A stretch of 49,017 nt of DNA from a bacterium (GTDB lineage: Bacteria > Pseudomonadota > Gammaproteobacteria > Methylococcales > Methylomonadaceae): NCBI GenBank assembly GCA_030591965.1, contig JAUVAA010000003.1:1-49017 (forward strand), given 5' to 3'. The notes under the pieces are model-generated. The model was not told the origin of the DNA. It was given only the letters and a program-made list of their open reading frames with translations, and made no database searches. Positions 11,296 to 22,083 of the stretch are shown here, in pieces. Every line of letters begins with the position of its first letter. Position 1 is the stretch's first letter. Position numbers and translations under genes: made by a program.

Positions 11296-12489
11296 ATGAC
11301 AGATATTGATTGGAATGACTATTCAGTAGAAACACAGGCAATTAGAGCAGGGCAACAGCGTACTAATGAGGGTGAGCATAGTGTGCCAATTTTTATGACT
11401 TCGAGCTATGTATTTGATAGTGCTGAGGCCGCTTCATTACGCTTTACAGGGCAAGAGCCTGGGAATATTTATTCGCGCTTCACAAACCCTACTGTAGATA
11501 CCTTTCAAAAGCGATTAGCGGTAATGGAGCAAGGAGAACGTTGTTTAGCTTTTGCTTCGGGAATGGCAGCGATTATGGCAGTCGGTATGAGTTTACTTAA
11601 ATCGGGTGATCATGTCGTCTGTTCGCGCAGTGTCTTTGGAAATACAGTATTAACTTTTCAGACTTATTTTGGCAAGTTTGGTGTTGATACTAGCTTTGTT
11701 GAGTTAGCTAATCTTGAGGCGTGGGAAGCGGCGATACAGCCGAATACGCAGTTTTTATTTGTCGAAACGCCATCGAATCCAATGATGGAATTAGTTGATA
11801 TCCGCGCTTTAGCAGAGATTGCACATAAAAAAGGCTGTTTGTTAGTCGTCGATAATGTTTTTTGTACGCCGATTATGCAGCAGCCAATTGCACTGGGTGC
11901 GGATATTGTTGTCCATTCAGCGACTAAATATATTGATGGCCAAGGTCGTGCGGTGGGTGGTGCGGTTATTGCCAGTGAGGAAATTATTGAAAAATACATT
12001 TACCCTTATTTAAGAACGGGCGGCGCAACCATGAGCGCTTTTAATGCTTGGATATTCTTGTCGGGTTTGGAAACACTCGCGGTCAGAATGAAAGCGCATT
12101 GTGATAGCGCATTTGAGTTGGCGAAATGGTTGGAAGCACAGCCAGCAGTGGAAAAAGTACATTATCCAGGTCTGGAATCACATGCCCAGCATGAGCTTGC
12201 AAAACAGCAGCAAAGCCATTTTGGTGCGGTTGTGAGTTTTGAATTAAAAGGCGGCAAGGAGCAAGCTTGGAAATTAATCGATGGTACGCAAATGCTCTCG
12301 ATTACTGCTAATTTAGGCGATGTGAAAAGCACGATCACTCATCCAGCAAGCACGACGCATGGTCGTTTAGCGCCTGAAGCCAGATTAGCCGCTGGGATTA
12401 AAGATAGCTTAGTGCGTATTTCGGTAGGCTTGGAAAATGTTGAGGATATTAAACGGGATTTATTGTCCGGCTTAGTTATGGAGTTGTAG
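11296..12489 (+). CDS. metZ: O-succinylhomoserine sulfhydrylase (Cys/Met metabolism PLP enzyme)
   Basis: VVHSATKYIDGQGR PLP lysine motif, FVETPSNP, C-terminal LVRISVGLEN. Confidence 0.92.
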   Translation: MTDIDWNDYSVETQAIRAGQQRTNEGEHSVPIFMTSSYVFDSAEAASLRFTGQEPGNIYSRFTNPTVDTFQKRLAVMEQGERCLAFASGMAAIMAVGMSLLKSGDHVVCSRSVFGNTVLTFQTYFGKFGVDTSFVELANLEAWEAAIQPNTQFLFVETPSNPMMELVDIRALAEIAHKKGCLLVVDNVFCTPIMQQPIALGADIVVHSATKYIDGQGRAVGGAVIASEEIIEKYIYPYLRTGGATMSAFNAWIFLSGLETLAVRMKAHCDSAFELAKWLEAQPAVEKVHYPGLESHAQHELAKQQQSHFGAVVSFELKGGKEQAWKLIDGTQMLSITANLGDVKSTITHPASTTHGRLAPEARLAAGIKDSLVRISVGLENVEDIKRDLLSGLVMEL

Positions 12490-12620
12490 AGCGGGTTAGA
12501 TTTTTCTAGCGTAACATTTTAAACGTAACTCGCAAGCTAGGTGTTTGTGAGGAATATGTGAAGTTATAGTAAGTAATCGTTAAAAATTATTTTAACAAAA
12601 GAAAATCAAGAAATTCCAAA

Positions 12621-12714
12621 ATAACCACAGAGGACATAGAGGACATAGAGGACATAGAGGGCACAGAGGTTCCATGATAAAGCACCCTGTGCTCTCGGTG
12701 CCCTCTGTGGTTAA
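12621..12714. repeat. Palindromic repeat with internal 9-bp tandem array
   Basis: ataaccacagagg ... ccctctgtggttaa inverted ends; (aggacatag)x3 inside. Confidence 0.8.
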
Positions 12715-12883
12715 AATGTTAGATCTTTTATGCTTACTTATGCGAATATCCCTGTATTACGCAGGCTTTATGCAGGGTTACTTGCTATGTTGTAACGAAG
12801 AGAGGAAAAGTATACAATCCTTGTGTAGTAGTTTTTACTAATATTCTTAATCTTTGGCGTTCAAACTATTTGCAGGAGTGGTT

Positions 12884-13372
12884 ATGATTCGAATATTTTT
12901 TTACAGTATCTTGTTTGTTCTAGGGTCTACTTATTGTTCGGTATTGAGTGCAAAAAATTCTGAGTTTACTTTTGTGAGTGAGGAAGGGAGCTATCAATAC
13001 TCGATTGTACAGACAGGTGATAATTACACATTTAAATTTGAGAGAAACCCAGGAGAAGGAAAGTTAAATGCTGGGTATCATGTGCTACAGTCTGTCTATA
13101 AAGATGGCACAATTAACAAAAAGTATAGTGAAAGTTATATACGGGAAAGGGCGCGGTGTTATGTTTTTGATAGCCGTTTTCATACTTACAGCCTGTGCTT
13201 TTTGCCTAATGACTTTAATAAGAAGCAAAAGGATCGTTTTTGGGGGTTTGTTACCCAAGTACCTAATTGGAAGTGGTTGTTAACACGTTTTTTTCTGCCT
13301 GTAGCACTGTTGTATGCTTTACTCTTTTATGGCGTAAGACGACGAAAAATTGATAATGCTCAGGTATCGTAG
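12884..13372 (+). CDS. Hypothetical exported/membrane-anchored protein
   Basis: Signal peptide MIRIFFYSILFVLGSTYC..., C-terminal TM followed by RRRK; RBS-like gcaggag before 12884. Confidence 0.6.
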   Translation: MIRIFFYSILFVLGSTYCSVLSAKNSEFTFVSEEGSYQYSIVQTGDNYTFKFERNPGEGKLNAGYHVLQSVYKDGTINKKYSESYIRERARCYVFDSRFHTYSLCFLPNDFNKKQKDRFWGFVTQVPNWKWLLTRFFLPVALLYALLFYGVRRRKIDNAQVS

Positions 13373-13451
13373 ATTGCCAATCGGGTTAGATTGTTATTAT
13401 AAAATATTAAAAACCTAACCCGGTAAGCTCGCTTGACAGGCGAAATATCAA

Positions 13452-15685
<2,234 letters not shown>

Positions 15686-15818
15686 ATTGGCAGAAAATTC
15701 AAAACACGCTAAAATTACGGCTGTATTTATGATCTTGGGTGTTTTTCAGCTTCAGTTACTCTGTGCTAATCAATGAACAAGTGGTTAAATTTTTTTTATT
15801 TTTTAAGGAATAATACAA

Positions 15819-16118
15819 ATGATTAAATTATTGAAAGTTTCTGCTGTTGTTTTAGGCGTAAGTTTAATGGCTGGTTGTGCAACTACTTCTGACGTTGCTG
15901 AATTACAAGGTAACTACGAGCAACTTCAAGCTGACTTGAATACAGTTAAAGCACAAACTGCTACTATTTCTACTAAAGCTGACCAAGCTGCAAGTGATGC
16001 AAGTGATGCCGCTGCGAATGCAGCTGCTGCAACAGCTGCTGCTAACCGTGCCGCTGATACTGCTGCTGAAACAAACCAGAAATTAGATCGTATGCTTAAC
16101 AAAGCAATGATGAAATAA
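15819..16118 (+). CDS. OprI/Lpp-like outer-membrane lipoprotein
   Basis: Lipobox LMAGC, short Ala-rich coiled coil, C-terminal QKLDRMLNKAMMK ending in Lys. Confidence 0.88.
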   Translation: MIKLLKVSAVVLGVSLMAGCATTSDVAELQGNYEQLQADLNTVKAQTATISTKADQAASDASDAAANAAAATAAANRAADTAAETNQKLDRMLNKAMMK

Positions 16119-16142
16119 TTTTAGCGTTTAGTTTTCGCTATA

Positions 16143-16179
16143 CACAAAAAAGCCGGTTATTTATAACCGGCTTTTTTGT
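16143..16179. terminator. Bidirectional Rho-independent terminator
   Basis: acaaaaaagccggttatttataaccggcttttttgt stem with T-run on both strands, between convergent genes. Confidence 0.93.
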
Positions 16180-16197
16180 GCCTAAAATTTAGTGGCT

Positions 16198-17208
16198 TTA
16201 GAATTCTGGAATAGTAAATTCAGGGCGCACATAAATTTTAATTGGCGAGCCTTTTTTCTCTATTAAAGCATTTCTTAATGCTTCACCATCAAGTACAGGT
16301 AGTACACCTGCATTGTTTAGTTCAATTAAGTCTAGAGCAATATCCAGCAAATTATCAGCTTGGTGAGTTTCTAGAGGAGGGTGTACCTCTATATAAAGAG
16401 CATCTTTAAACCAGCCGACTTTAACGGCTTGGTTAACAATTTTCACCGGTGTCCCGACCTTGATAATGGGGAAAAACTTTTCAATATCTTCAGGATACAT
16501 GCGTATGCAGCCATGACTGACTTGCATGCCTACACCGTAAGCTTTATTGGTACTGTGTATTAAGTATCCCGGAATACCTAAGCGCATCGCAAACAAGCCT
16601 AAAGGGTTGTCAGGGCCCGCAGCAACCACATCAGGTAATGGATCTCCTTTTGCTGCATGCTCTTTTTTGATCGACTCAGGTGGCGTCCAAGTTGGATTTT
16701 CCTTTTTAGCAACAATTTTGGTTTGTCCTAATGGTGTTTCCCAGTCTTGTCGTCCTATGCTCATTGGGTAAGTAAGCACGGAAGGAAGTGAATCCTTTTC
16801 TGCTTTTGGAAAATAATACATGCGAAATTCAGGCAAATTGAGCACTAAACCTGAGCGCGATGTATCAGGTAATAAGCGTTCACTTTGTAACTTAATTTGT
16901 GTTCCTGCTTTAGGTAGCCAACGGTCTACGTCAGGATTTAATCGCATAATTTCATTTTGACCTAAGTCAAAACGGCGCGCAATGTCCAGCAAGTCTTCGT
17001 CATCAGTTGCTATCGTTTGTTTATTAAAGCCTTCGTCAAACTCGCGAATCAAGCTATCCTCTGGATTGCTAGGCAAAGCGAAGGGTAGGCTGAGTGCCAC
17101 AGGGCTAGCCATGATGAGCAGGCTAGCTAGCGCTGTTTTTGTAGTTAGTTGACTAAGGAGCGAAGGTTTAATAATACCCGAAAGTATGGCGCAGGATTTT
17201 GGCTTCAT
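16198..17208 (-). CDS. L,D-transpeptidase (YkuD) with LysM-like N-terminal region
   Basis: SHGCIRMYPEDIEKFF catalytic motif; ARRFDLGQNEIMRLNPDVDRWLP LysM-like; start set at internal Met before the signal peptide (ORF open to 17343). Confidence 0.85.
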   Translation of the reverse strand: MKPKSCAILSGIIKPSLLSQLTTKTALASLLIMASPVALSLPFALPSNPEDSLIREFDEGFNKQTIATDDEDLLDIARRFDLGQNEIMRLNPDVDRWLPKAGTQIKLQSERLLPDTSRSGLVLNLPEFRMYYFPKAEKDSLPSVLTYPMSIGRQDWETPLGQTKIVAKKENPTWTPPESIKKEHAAKGDPLPDVVAAGPDNPLGLFAMRLGIPGYLIHSTNKAYGVGMQVSHGCIRMYPEDIEKFFPIIKVGTPVKIVNQAVKVGWFKDALYIEVHPPLETHQADNLLDIALDLIELNNAGVLPVLDGEALRNALIEKKGSPIKIYVRPEFTIPEF

Positions 17209-17302
17209 GGCTGTGTTAGGAAAGCGGGCGCATAGCCAGCTACGCAACTGCTTTTCTAGCGCAGTCGTGGAGCCAAAAGACAAGTCAGACTCGGGTATTA
17301 TT
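17170..17302. repeat. 133-bp imperfect palindrome overlapping the predicted start of the L,D-transpeptidase
   Basis: aataatacccga (17170-17181) / tcgggtattatt (17291-17302); arms keep pairing to the centre gcatagc/gctacgc. Confidence 0.8.
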
Positions 17303-17314
17303 GAATTTTTGTTC

Positions 17315-18229
17315 CTAAGCATTAGCAGAATTTTCGCCGCCAAAAAGCTCTAATAAGCGCGGCAAGAATGCGCTGAGTTCTTGTGACATAATCGTAAAAT
17401 CAACATCAAATTGCTCTTCAGCGCCGTCACTTTCCGTATCGGCCACTTGGTCTTGAATGAGTTCTAAGAATTTTAAGCGCTTGATGGATAGGTTTTCGTC
17501 GACAATAAATGATAAACGGTCAGACCAGCTAACCGCCAATTTAATGACTTGTTTGCCAGTGTCTAAATGGTTCTTGATTTCAGGTGCTGCAAGGTCTTGG
17601 CGTTTGCAGCGAATAATTCCACCTGCTTCTTCTGGTGAGCGTAATTCACATTCATCTTCAACCAATACATCAGCCGGAGTTTCATTTGTTAGTAACCATT
17701 GAGTCATGGTGCTAATAGGTTTTTCTTTTGTGCTGACTGGAACTAATGGTAAAGAGCCTAGGTTTTTACGTAAATAACTGATTAAATCTTCAGCTTTTTT
17801 TGCTGATGCCGCGTCGACAATTAGCCAGCCGCCTTTAGGGTCAATATAAGCAAAGGTTTTTTTAGAAAATGAAAAAGCGCGAGGTAAAAGCTCGAAGATA
17901 ATTTCGTCTTTAATATCGGTGCGCTCTTTTTTGGAAAGTTTGCGCGCTTCTTGCTCTTCTTTAGTTGCAATTTTATCTGCAACCATTTCATTAATAACGC
18001 TACTAGGCAGTACTTTTTCTTCTTTAGTGGCGCACAGCATGACAAAGCCATTTGACTGATGAATAAGCTGGTCTGAACCGCGCCCTAGAGGAGATGTCCA
18101 GCCATAACTGAATTCTTCGTGTCCAGCACAAGGCTTAAAGCGCATGCTGTCCATTGTTTCTTCAAGTTCTGTAGGTGATAAAGTAAAGGTTTCAGTTAAA
18201 CGGTAAATAGCTAGATTTTTAAACCACAT
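17315..18229 (-). CDS. rdgC: Recombination-associated protein RdgC
   Basis: MWFKNLAIYRLTE...LSPTELEE, FKPCAGHEEFSYGWTSPLG. Confidence 0.95.
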   Translation of the reverse strand: MWFKNLAIYRLTETFTLSPTELEETMDSMRFKPCAGHEEFSYGWTSPLGRGSDQLIHQSNGFVMLCATKEEKVLPSSVINEMVADKIATKEEQEARKLSKKERTDIKDEIIFELLPRAFSFSKKTFAYIDPKGGWLIVDAASAKKAEDLISYLRKNLGSLPLVPVSTKEKPISTMTQWLLTNETPADVLVEDECELRSPEEAGGIIRCKRQDLAAPEIKNHLDTGKQVIKLAVSWSDRLSFIVDENLSIKRLKFLELIQDQVADTESDGAEEQFDVDFTIMSQELSAFLPRLLELFGGENSANA

Positions 18230-18383
18230 AGTTTAGTAATAAATAAAATAAAGGAGGAAAGGGCGTGCGTGCTACGATTAGTAAATTAAATAGGATAGTA
18301 GATAATTCAATAAAGGGTGAGCATTATCGCAAAAAATAGGGCTAAAATCAGTAATTATTGGAAGTGTTTGAGGTGCTATAGTT

Positions 18384-18540
18384 ATACTAATCCTAATAGC
18401 TTTATACTTAAACTCATATCGCCAAGAGAAACCGTCATTCCTGACTGCTTTTAGCAGAAATCTATAGTGTATGCATGGACTCCCGATTAAAGATTTCGGG
18501 AATGACGGCTATTACAGTGATTATTTATTGGGATTGGTAT
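18384..18540. mobile_element. MITE-like element with 5-bp TSD, enclosing a REP-like palindrome
   Basis: TIR atactaatcctaata (18384-18398) / tattgggattggtat (18526-18540), 13/15; direct repeat tagtt at 18379-18383 and 18541-18545; inner ccgtcattcctga...cgggaatgacgg 18432-18508. Confidence 0.78.
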
Positions 18541-18568
18541 TAGTTATTTATCTGTGTGGCAAATAGTA

Positions 18569-19075
18569 ATGATTCAAGGGTTTAATTTGTTAGGTAATGA
18601 TCAGGCGCACACGCTTATTTTAGGTAGTATGCCAAGTGTTACTTCTTTAGCTGATCAGCAATATTATGCGCACCCTAGAAATGCTTTTTGGCCTATTATT
18701 GCCGCACTTTTTAATCAAGGAGTAGCCTTAGATTATCAGCAGGGGCAGCAAATATTGATAGAGCAAAAGATTGCTGTTTGGGATGTGTTAAAATCTTGCA
18801 CAAGGCAAGGTAGCTTAGATTCAGCGATCGAGAGAAACTCGATTACGGTCAATGATTTTGTAGATTTTTTTGATGTCTATAAAGGGATTGGTCGGGTGTT
18901 TTTTAATGGTGGTACGGCTGAAAGTCTTTATAAAAAACATGTATGGCGCGCATTGTCAGTACCGAATCAGACTTTAAACTATACCAAATTACCTTCGACT
19001 AGCCCCGCTTTTGCAGCAATGAGTTATGCAGATAAATTAGCTGCATGGGCGGTCATAAAAGGCATGGCTGAATAA
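18569..19075 (+). CDS. Uracil-DNA glycosylase superfamily (DNA-deoxyinosine/hypoxanthine glycosylase type)
   Basis: LILGSMPSVTSLADQQYYAHPRNAFWPI; start probably MIQGFN. Confidence 0.85.
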   Translation: MIQGFNLLGNDQAHTLILGSMPSVTSLADQQYYAHPRNAFWPIIAALFNQGVALDYQQGQQILIEQKIAVWDVLKSCTRQGSLDSAIERNSITVNDFVDFFDVYKGIGRVFFNGGTAESLYKKHVWRALSVPNQTLNYTKLPSTSPAFAAMSYADKLAAWAVIKGMAE

Positions 19076-19119
19076 CGGGCTGTTACTGACCCTATTAACT
19101 TTTACAGAATGAGTGAATG

Positions 19120-19707
19120 ATGAAAATAAGTTTTTTAGCCTCGCATGGCGGTAGTTCTGCTAGGCAAATTATTACTGCGATTAAAGAACAGGAATTAAAA
19201 GGTTTTGAAATAGGGTTGTTAATTACCAATAATAAAACAACAGCTATCTATCCTTGGTGTTTGGAAAATGGCATTGATGTATTACATATTAGTGGTAAAA
19301 CACATCCTGATAATGAAGATCAGGCAATAAAAGATGCGTTAATTTCGGTAGCTACTGATATTGTGGTTTTGTCAGGCTATATGAAAAAAATTGGCGCTCA
19401 AACTTTGCAGGCATTCAATAATAAAATACTCAATATTCACCCTTCGCTTTTACCTAAACACGGTGGTCATAAAATGTATGGTGATTTTGTTCATGCGGGG
19501 GTATTAGACGCGGGTGAGGAAGTAAGTGGAGCATCTGTGCAGGTGATTGATGCAAGCTACGATACCGGACCAGTTTTATTGCAGCAGGAAGTGCCTGTTT
19601 TAGTAGGTGATACTGTAGACAGTCTAGGCGCGCGGGTAAGGGCAGTTGAAGGTGAGTTGTATATTAATGCGCTGAAAAAGTGGCAAGCTAATAAATTTTC
19701 TGTTTAA
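19120..19707 (+). CDS. purN: Phosphoribosylglycinamide formyltransferase-like protein
   Basis: LASHGGSSARQI, ILNIHPSLLPKHGG, formyltransferase fold motifs. Confidence 0.8.
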   Translation: MKISFLASHGGSSARQIITAIKEQELKGFEIGLLITNNKTTAIYPWCLENGIDVLHISGKTHPDNEDQAIKDALISVATDIVVLSGYMKKIGAQTLQAFNNKILNIHPSLLPKHGGHKMYGDFVHAGVLDAGEEVSGASVQVIDASYDTGPVLLQQEVPVLVGDTVDSLGARVRAVEGELYINALKKWQANKFSV

Positions 19708-19712
19708 GCAAT

Positions 19713-20087
19713 ATGACTGAAAAATCCAGAGTTAATATTCAAGAGGCCAGTTTGGTTGTTGGTTTAGGTAAGAGTAAGCGTTTGGCAGCTATGCGTCAGG
19801 CTATAGAGTCGAAGGTTAATGTCGAGCCGATTAAGTCCAAGATAAAGCCAAATCTGAATAAAAATGAGACGGCAATACAGCAAGCTAGAGAATTAATTAC
19901 CCAGAAAATAGCTGAAATCAAAACGACCTATCCGCAAGGCCGGCAGAATAAACTGTTTGCTTTGCGCTATGGTAGTGAAGATAAGCTGAATCAACTGTCA
20001 TTGAAGCAATTGTTTAGTTTATTGAAGATGACAGAGCATTTGGCGAAAGATATTTCTGATGTGGTGTTTTTAGAAGGCAGTGAATAA
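19713..20087 (+). CDS. Hypothetical protein
   Basis: ORF co-directional with and close to the preceding gene. Confidence 0.5.
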   Translation: MTEKSRVNIQEASLVVGLGKSKRLAAMRQAIESKVNVEPIKSKIKPNLNKNETAIQQARELITQKIAEIKTTYPQGRQNKLFALRYGSEDKLNQLSLKQLFSLLKMTEHLAKDISDVVFLEGSE

Positions 20088-20443
20088 CCGACGGGGACCA
20101 CTTGGCCATTAGACAAAGACATACCTGATTACTTACAAGTCTCAGCTATTATTCAGCCCAGTTCAATGCAGCAACCTCAGTAAATACGTGAGGCTGTTAC
20201 TTTTAGCTCTGCTAGAAATAACAAAAAAACCACAAAAATGGACTCCATTTTTAGTGTCATAAAAAAAATGGCTCATGTGCCAATATGTAAGTAATTGAAT
20301 TTAGGCGGATTAGTTTATTTTAACCATGGCTGAGGGTTATGGGCAATCAGGAAGACATATAGGCCATGCTTATCTGTACACTGATTCAGAGTGACAGTTA
20401 ACTAAGACCGTTAGAAAATAACAATTTGACAGGAGTGAAAATC

Positions 20444-21964
20444 ATGATTTATGCCGCACCGAACCAAGCTGATAGCAAAGTTGATTTTAAAGCGCGTTAT
20501 GGGAATTTTATTGGAGGGAAATGGGTTCCACCGGTAAAAGGACAATATTTTGAAAATATAAGTCCCGTGAATGGTCAGGTTTTTTGTGAGATTCCTCGCT
20601 CTACCGAAGAAGATATAGAGTTGGCTTTAGATGCGGCGCATCAGGCTAAAGAAGTTTGGGGTAAAACATCGGTCACCGCAAGGTCGAATATCTTATTAAA
20701 AATTGCAGATCGTATCGAAGCAAGCTTGGAAAAATTAGCGGTAGCAGAAACTTGGGATAATGGTAAAGCAGTGCGTGAAACTTTAGCCGCAGATGTGCCT
20801 TTATGTGCTGATCATTTTCGCTATTTTGCCGGTTGTATTCGTGCCCAAGAAGGCACGATTGGTGAAATTGATGAAAACACGGTGGCTTATCATTTTCATG
20901 AGCCATTAGGTGTCGTGGGGCAAATTATTCCGTGGAATTTTCCTTTATTAATGGCTTGCTGGAAATTAGCGCCTGCTTTAGCGGCGGGTAACTGTGTGGT
21001 GATGAAGCCAGCAGAGCAAACGCCAGCGTCTATTTTAGTATTAATGGAAGTGGTGGGTGATTTATTGCCGGCAGGTGTTTTGAATGTTGTTAATGGTTAT
21101 GGTGCTGAAGCAGGTCAGGCATTAGCAACCAGCACGCGTATTGCCAAAATTGCATTTACGGGTTCAACGCCAGTGGGTGCGCATATTTTAAAATGTGCGG
21201 CAGAAAATATCATTCCTTCAACCGTAGAATTGGGTGGGAAGTCACCTAATATCTTCTTCGAGGATGTTTTAGATCAAGAGGGTGACTTTATTAGTAAAGC
21301 CGTTGAAGGCGCGGTACTTGCCTTTTTTAATCAGGGCGAAGTGTGTACTTGTCCATCGCGTTTATTAGTCCAAGAATCTATTTATGACGCGTTTATGGCA
21401 AAAGTTATTGAGCGTGTACAGAAAATTAAACGCGGCAATCCACTTGATACTGAAACTATGGTCGGTGCACAGGCATCAAAAGAGCAATTTGATAAAATCT
21501 TAAGCTATGTTGCGATTGGCCAAGATGAAGGGGCTGAATTACTGATAGGTGGCGATGTTGAAGTGTTGGCAGGTGAATTTGGTGAAGGTTATTATATTCA
21601 GCCGACGATTATGCAAGGGCATAATAAAATGCGTATTTTTCAGGAGGAAATTTTCGGACCGTTTGTTTCAGTGACCACTTTTAAAGATGAAGCTGAAGCG
21701 CTGGAAATTGCCAATGATACTGAATTTGGTTTAGGAGCTGGTTTATGGACGCGCGATACCAATCGGGCTTATCGAATGGGGCGCGGAATTCAAGCGGGGC
21801 GTGTTTGGGTGAACTGTTATCATCATTACCCTGCGCATGCGGCTTTTGGGGGTTATAAAAAGTCTGGGGTTGGTAGGGAAAATCATAAAATGATGCTCGA
21901 TCATTATCAGCAAACTAAAAATATGCTGGTTAGTTATGATATTAACCCCTTGGGTTTTTTCTAA
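20444..21964 (+). CDS. NAD-dependent aldehyde dehydrogenase (ExaC/AldB-like)
   Basis: [48 protein letters not shown] catalytic Cys; aggag upstream of ATG at 20444. Confidence 0.93.
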   Translation: MIYAAPNQADSKVDFKARYGNFIGGKWVPPVKGQYFENISPVNGQVFCEIPRSTEEDIELALDAAHQAKEVWGKTSVTARSNILLKIADRIEASLEKLAVAETWDNGKAVRETLAADVPLCADHFRYFAGCIRAQEGTIGEIDENTVAYHFHEPLGVVGQIIPWNFPLLMACWKLAPALAAGNCVVMKPAEQTPASILVLMEVVGDLLPAGVLNVVNGYGAEAGQALATSTRIAKIAFTGSTPVGAHILKCAAENIIPSTVELGGKSPNIFFEDVLDQEGDFISKAVEGAVLAFFNQGEVCTCPSRLLVQESIYDAFMAKVIERVQKIKRGNPLDTETMVGAQASKEQFDKILSYVAIGQDEGAELLIGGDVEVLAGEFGEGYYIQPTIMQGHNKMRIFQEEIFGPFVSVTTFKDEAEALEIANDTEFGLGAGLWTRDTNRAYRMGRGIQAGRVWVNCYHHYPAHAAFGGYKKSGVGRENHKMMLDHYQQTKNMLVSYDINPLGFF

Positions 21965-21978
21965 ATTAAAGAAGTCTG

Positions 21979-22072
21979 GTTCCTATGCTCTGCGTGGGAA
22001 CTGATAGTAACGCTTCGCGTTTCGTGACGCAGAGCATCACAAAATGCATTCCCATGCGGAGCGTGGGAACGA
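21979..22072. repeat. Composite palindromic repeat (TTCC.atGCTCTGCGTGGGAAC type)
   Basis: gttcctatgctctgcgtgggaac ... gacgcagagcatcac ... cattcccatgcggagcgtgggaac. Confidence 0.85.
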
Positions 22073-22083
22073 AGGAATAGTAT

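Noticed and set aside
12621-12680. Short tandem units that might suggest a CRISPR
   Set aside because: The units are 9-bp contiguous repeats without spacers, and there are no cas genes in the window.
17209-17343. N-terminal extension of the L,D-transpeptidase ORF up to 17343
   Set aside because: It overlaps the rdgC 3' end and consists of the hairpin arm; a plausible signal peptide begins at the internal Met at 17208.
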